Of a DNA stretch of 28,760 nucleotides, positions 25,698 to 28,760 are shown in pieces (position 1 is the first letter of the stretch; each line of letters starts with the position of its first letter). The notes below the pieces were generated by a model. The model had not been told where the DNA came from. It saw only the letters and a list, made by a program, of their open reading frames with translations, and searched no databases. Source of the DNA: an uncultured Collinsella sp. GTDB lineage: Bacteria > Actinomycetota > Coriobacteriia > Coriobacteriales > Coriobacteriaceae. The stretch is taken from contig UQIH01000025.1 of the NCBI GenBank assembly GCA_900541145.1, positions 1 to 28,760 of the forward strand. The letters run 5' to 3'. Position numbers and translations under genes: made by a program.

Positions 25698-26465
25698 ATG
25701 GCAGGCGAATCTTATGCAATTCCCCCCAAAGATCGTGCTGTTGAGGGAATTCTTTGGTATATCCAGCACCATCAGCTTGCCGGCGGTGATCGCCTACCGG
25801 CCGAGCGCGTGCTGTGCGAAGAGATTGGCGTTTCGCGTACGGCGTTGCGCGCCGGTATCACGCGGCTCATCTCGTGTGGAACGCTCGAGAGCCGACGCGG
25901 ATCGGGTACGTATGTGTGTCCTCCCAAGCCGCTGAACATCTTCCAGGAAACGTATAACTTTTCCGATGCTGTGCGGACTGCCGGCCTGCACCCCTCTTCT
26001 CGTCTGGTTTCCACCGGGACCATCGAGGCGGATGAGGCACTTGCCGACAAGCTTGGGGTGTCTGTAGGCGCTCCTTTGCTTCGCATGCAGCGCGTTCGAC
26101 TTATTGAGGGCGAGCCGGCGTCAATCGAGACGGCTCACGTTAACCTGTCCCTGTGCCCATCGCTTATCGAGCACGATTTTGAGTGCGAGAGCCTTTACGA
26201 TGTCTTGCTCAAAGAAGGTGGCGTGCGTGTTGAGCATGGACGTGAGCATATCTCCATCTCGCGTTTGAACGCCGAAGAGGCCGAGCTGCTCCAGCAAGAA
26301 GAGGGAACGCCGGTGTTCTATGAGAGCACGATCGAATTGGATAAGGACATGCGTTTTGTGGAGCATTGCAAATCGGTGATTTTGCCCACAAAGTTCCGCT
26401 TTGCCGATAACGGCGAAGAGAACGGCATGAGGAGCGTGGCAGGTGAACAATGGCTGAAACAGTAG
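25698..26465 (+). CDS. GntR/HutC-family regulator, first of an overlapping pair
   Basis: A 255-residue regulator with a GntR winged helix at about residues 10-72 (GDRLPAERVLCEEIGVSRTA, SRRGSGTYV) and a UTRA effector domain at about 85-240 (PLLRMQRVRLIEGEPASIET is typical). The ATG at 25698 follows GAGGAG. Its 3' end overlaps the next GntR gene by 16 nt, so the two are co-translated and may form a heteromer or sense related ligands. The SIS-domain operon downstream is the likely target. Confidence 0.93.
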   Translation: MAGESYAIPPKDRAVEGILWYIQHHQLAGGDRLPAERVLCEEIGVSRTALRAGITRLISCGTLESRRGSGTYVCPPKPLNIFQETYNFSDAVRTAGLHPSSRLVSTGTIEADEALADKLGVSVGAPLLRMQRVRLIEGEPASIETAHVNLSLCPSLIEHDFECESLYDVLLKEGGVRVEHGREHISISRLNAEEAELLQQEEGTPVFYESTIELDKDMRFVEHCKSVILPTKFRFADNGEENGMRSVAGEQWLKQ

Positions 26466-27163
26466 ATGCCACCCCGGTCTATATGCGCATTCGACGCCGC
26501 ATCGAGGAGCGTATCGAGCGCGGTATATATCCCACGGGTTCCATGATTCCGTCCGAAAAAGACCTCGCCGAGGAATTTGGTACGACACGCTTGACCATCC
26601 GAAGCGCTGTCGATGAGCTGGTTCAGCGCGGGCAGATTCGCCGTGTTCGGGGAAAAGGTGCCTTTGTGGCGCAGAAAGTACCTGCTTTTTTTGAACGCAC
26701 GGGCGGTTTTCGTGAATCGGTCCGTGCTTCGGGCGGCGAACCGTCCGTCCGCATCCTCGCGCGTTCCAAGCGTTATGCGGGCCCATACTACGCCGACCTG
26801 TTTGGCATCGCCGAGGACGACCTACTCTATTCCATTCGACGCCTGAACTGCATAAACGGTAGCCCCGTATCGATTGAGACAGCGCTGATTCCCTGCCTGC
26901 TGTTCCCAACCATCGAAGATATTGACGTGTCGGTCTTCAGTTTGTACGAGACCTATGAGATGCTGGGCCGAAAGCCGGTCATGGCACAGGAAAAGCTCGA
27001 TATCGAAGCGCTGGGCGCACGAGATGCCGGCCTCCTTGGACTGGAGCAGGGCGATCTTGCCTTGACGCTTGAGTGTGTGAGCTTCGATGCGAGCGGCCAG
27101 GCGATCGAGTACGTCAAGTCGTTTAACCGCGGTGATGCGGGTGGATATACCTATACGTACTAG
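26450..27163 (+). CDS. GntR/HutC-family regulator, second of an overlapping pair
   Basis: A 237-residue HutC-type regulator with a winged helix (about residues 8-75; MIPSEKDLAEEFGTTRLTI, VRGKGAFVAQK) and a UTRA domain (about 85-230, LYSIRRLNCINGSPVSIETA). The ATG at 26450 lies inside the end of the preceding gene and uses GGCAGGTG there as its ribosome binding site. The DNA-recognition helix differs clearly from that of its partner (TTRLTIRSAV against VSRTALRAGI), so the operators may differ. The ligand is probably a phosphorylated (amino) sugar, judged from the SIS genes downstream. Confidence 0.93.
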   Translation: MAETVDATPVYMRIRRRIEERIERGIYPTGSMIPSEKDLAEEFGTTRLTIRSAVDELVQRGQIRRVRGKGAFVAQKVPAFFERTGGFRESVRASGGEPSVRILARSKRYAGPYYADLFGIAEDDLLYSIRRLNCINGSPVSIETALIPCLLFPTIEDIDVSVFSLYETYEMLGRKPVMAQEKLDIEALGARDAGLLGLEQGDLALTLECVSFDASGQAIEYVKSFNRGDAGGYTYTY

Positions 27164-27202
27164 CTGGTTTTTTGCATAACGGGCTGAAAAGCTGACGGAA
27201 TT

Positions 27203-27230
27203 TTGATTCGTTGAGCAGGCTGCATATACA
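27203..27230 (+). promoter_or_regulatory. candidate promoter of the SIS-domain operon
   Basis: TTGATT (27203-27208) and TATACA (27225-27230) are 16 nt apart, 40 nt after the second GntR gene, and would give a leader of about 120 nt. Confidence 0.4.
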
Positions 27231-27287
27231 ACCTTACAGGGCTCAAAATCGACCGTTCGCCGATGGGGATAAATTAATCGACAAAGA

Positions 27288-27335
27288 GGTATCAAAAAGC
27301 CGTAACCTGTAATTGTGATTGGTATCAAATACTAA
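27288..27335 (+). promoter_or_regulatory. repeated GGTATCAAA, candidate regulator sites
   Basis: GGTATCAAA occurs at 27288-27296 and again at 27321-27329, 33 bp (about three helical turns) apart. The second copy lies in a near-palindrome, TTGGTATCAAATACTAA. They sit between the candidate promoter and the SIS gene start, a likely binding place for one or both upstream HutC proteins. Confidence 0.45.
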
Positions 27336-27357
27336 TGATTTGTTACGAGGTGAGACG

Positions 27358-28473
27358 ATGAAGATGCTCGATTACGTTCAGCTTGCCCATGCGCGTATGG
27401 GGGAGAACCTCGAGCGTTCGTCTGAGCTGGTAGCGCAGCTCGTTGATATTTTCCAGTCCGGTTCTTTTGACGCACTGCGCGTCGTTGCTTCGGGTTCGTC
27501 GCGCCATGCCGCCGATTGCACCCGCGATTACCTGCAAGATGCGCTGCAGATGCAGGTGTCCGTTGTGACGCCCGAGGCCTTCGTCGATTTTGAACACACC
27601 TATCCGCAGCATGCGCTCAACATCGCCGTCTCGCAGAGTGGCTATTCGACCAATACGATTGCGGCGCTCGATTACATGCGCGCACACGATATGGCTGCAG
27701 TTGCGCTCACGGCAAACGTCGAGGCGCCCATCAAGGAGCACACTGACATCGTTCTTGACTACGGTGTGGGCGTCGAGTCGGTGGACTTTGTGACTCTGGG
27801 CGTTGAGGTTCTCGTTGAGTACCTGGTGCTCTTTGGTATTTACGGCGGTCAGGCGCGCGGAACGATTGACGCCAAGGGCGTTGCCCAGCGTCTTGACGAC
27901 CTGCGCGAGGCTATCCATGCCAATGCCGTGATGTGCAAGACCGCCGAGGCATATGTCCAAGACCACATGCTCGAGCTTTCTGAGCACACGCCCGCCATGG
28001 TCGTCGGCAACGGCCCCAACTACGGTGTTGCCGAGGAGGCGGCGCTCAAGCTGAGCGAGACCATCAAGATTCCTGCCATGCATCACGAGGGCGAGGAGTT
28101 CGTTCACGGTCCCGAGATGCAGATCGTTCCGGGCTATCTGGTGTTTATCGTCGACGATCCGCAAGGGTCGGAGCGTCTTGCGAATATCGCCGATGCGCTA
28201 TCGAACGTTACGGCAAAAACGGTGCTGCTCACGGCCCATCCCAAGGGCAAGGCTCACGAGGTTGCGGTGCCTCAGGTGGCTCCGCTGCTCAGCGCAATTC
28301 CCAATCTTGTGTTCTTCCAGACGATTGCGGCCATAATCGCCGAGCGTCTGAAGTCATGGGACGTGCACCCGTATCTCGATGCCGTCTCCAAGCAAATGGA
28401 GGTCAAGGCAGAGGGCTACGAAGAGTCAGTCAATGCGCTTAAAGCCAAAGCGGCCGAGTGTTACGGAATGTAA
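27358..28473 (+). CDS. double SIS-domain sugar-phosphate isomerase/deglycase (GlmS C-terminal-like)
   Basis: A 371-residue protein with two SIS domains: about residues 25-165 (VVASGSSRHAADCTRDYLQD, VSQSGYSTNT) and 195-345 (AMVVGNGPNYGVAEEAALKL, then EFVHGPEMQI). It matches the isomerase half of GlmS without the glutaminase domain, as found in AgaS, FrlB and GfrE/GfrF-type enzymes acting on amino-sugar or Amadori 6-phosphates. The ATG at 27358 has GAGGTG upstream; an in-frame ATG at 27364 is also possible. A second SIS gene follows 60 nt later, and two HutC regulators precede it. Isomerase/deglycase chemistry is well supported; the substrate is inferred. Confidence 0.85.
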   Translation: MKMLDYVQLAHARMGENLERSSELVAQLVDIFQSGSFDALRVVASGSSRHAADCTRDYLQDALQMQVSVVTPEAFVDFEHTYPQHALNIAVSQSGYSTNTIAALDYMRAHDMAAVALTANVEAPIKEHTDIVLDYGVGVESVDFVTLGVEVLVEYLVLFGIYGGQARGTIDAKGVAQRLDDLREAIHANAVMCKTAEAYVQDHMLELSEHTPAMVVGNGPNYGVAEEAALKLSETIKIPAMHHEGEEFVHGPEMQIVPGYLVFIVDDPQGSERLANIADALSNVTAKTVLLTAHPKGKAHEVAVPQVAPLLSAIPNLVFFQTIAAIIAERLKSWDVHPYLDAVSKQMEVKAEGYEESVNALKAKAAECYGM

Positions 28474-28533
28474 GCGGGTTTTGATGCCCGTTGGCATGGG
28501 GGATGTGGAAACAACCCCAGAAAGGAGAGACAA

Positions 28534-28760
28534 ATGAAGGAAACCGAGAAGATCGAGATCATGCATTTCGACCAGGAGGGCTATCTCGAGGACGGCAAGG
28601 CGCTCTACGAGACCGGCAAGAAGATGACCGCGCTCGCCGACAAGGTCGCCGACGAGGGCTACGACGCCGTGTTCCTGATGGGCGTCGGCGGCACCTGGGA
28701 CGAGCTCATGCAGCTCGAGTACCTCATGAACAAGTTCGGCGACCGCGACCTCGAGGTCTA
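28534..28760 (+). CDS. SIS-domain protein, FrlB/deglycase-like (partial, runs off window)
   Basis: The first 75 residues are visible; the gene continues past 28760. The segment DAVFLMGVGGTWDELMQLEY followed by FGDRDLEV matches the start of an SIS domain and recalls the corresponding region of FrlB-type fructoselysine 6-phosphate deglycases. The ATG at 28534 follows AGAAAGGAGAG. Its pairing with the preceding SIS gene resembles operons with two deglycases (for example gfrE-gfrF). The family call at SIS level is fair; the substrate is a guess. Confidence 0.7.
   Translation, partial: MKETEKIEIMHFDQEGYLEDGKALYETGKKMTALADKVADEGYDAVFLMGVGGTWDELMQLEYLMNKFGDRDLEV

Overview
The window is about 28.8 kb of high-GC DNA from a Gram-positive actinobacterium. 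The gene set and protein style point to the class Coriobacteriia, most likely Collinsella or a close gut relative. This rests on recognition of the proteins (UgpC/MsmK-type sugar ABC system, Tat-type signal peptides, several HutC-type GntR regulators, glycogen phosphorylase plus MalQ). No search was run. There is no transposase, phage gene or CRISPR array, so the window looks like ordinary chromosome, but its intergenic spaces are unusually rich in long palindromes.

Layout. (1) 1-2430: a long structured leader with a strong hairpin terminator, then cstA. (2) 2431-4860: a 726-residue protein with a C-terminal Toprim domain like that of Wadjet JetD, followed by a 32-bp inverted repeat that encloses the second copy of a 51-nt hairpin element also found at 5-55. 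(3) 4860-7241: a tRNA remnant, tRNA-Gln(UUG), a cytoplasmic double peptidoglycan-binding protein and a polyprenyl diphosphate synthase, all but the remnant on the minus strand. (4) 7355-10754: a PTS EIIC-EIIB protein fused to a HAD phosphatase, divergent from a HutC-type repressor. (5) 11061-15426: a four-gene sugar ABC operon (Tat lipoprotein, two permeases, ATPase). (6) 15566-15783: three tandem hairpins with the same 27-nt loop length. (7) 15883-19784: glgP and malQ on the minus strand. (8) 20007-21068: galE. (9) 21335-23653: a secreted coiled-coil/CHAP-like wall hydrolase convergent with murB. (10) 23894-27163: an orphan LacI regulator, an unknown small protein and two overlapping HutC regulators. 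(11) 27358-28760: two SIS-domain sugar-phosphate genes, the second cut by the window end.

How it fits together. The palindrome GTTTAAAC, or a one-base variant, lies in the promoter regions of the PTS-HAD gene, the HutC gene beside it, the ABC operon and malQ-glgP. It matches the known HutC half-site pattern GT-N-TA-N-AC. This suggests a single alpha-glucan/maltose-type regulon: import by PTS and ABC routes, then breakdown by MalQ and GlgP. The right-hand operon, with two HutC regulators and two SIS proteins, resembles amino-sugar or Amadori-product (fructoselysine/glucoselysine) catabolism.

The items most worth following up are the 51-nt element with compensatory stem changes, the orphan JetD-like Toprim protein, the PTS-HAD fusion, the GTTTAAAC regulon, the candidate cstA leader switch and the intergenic palindrome families.
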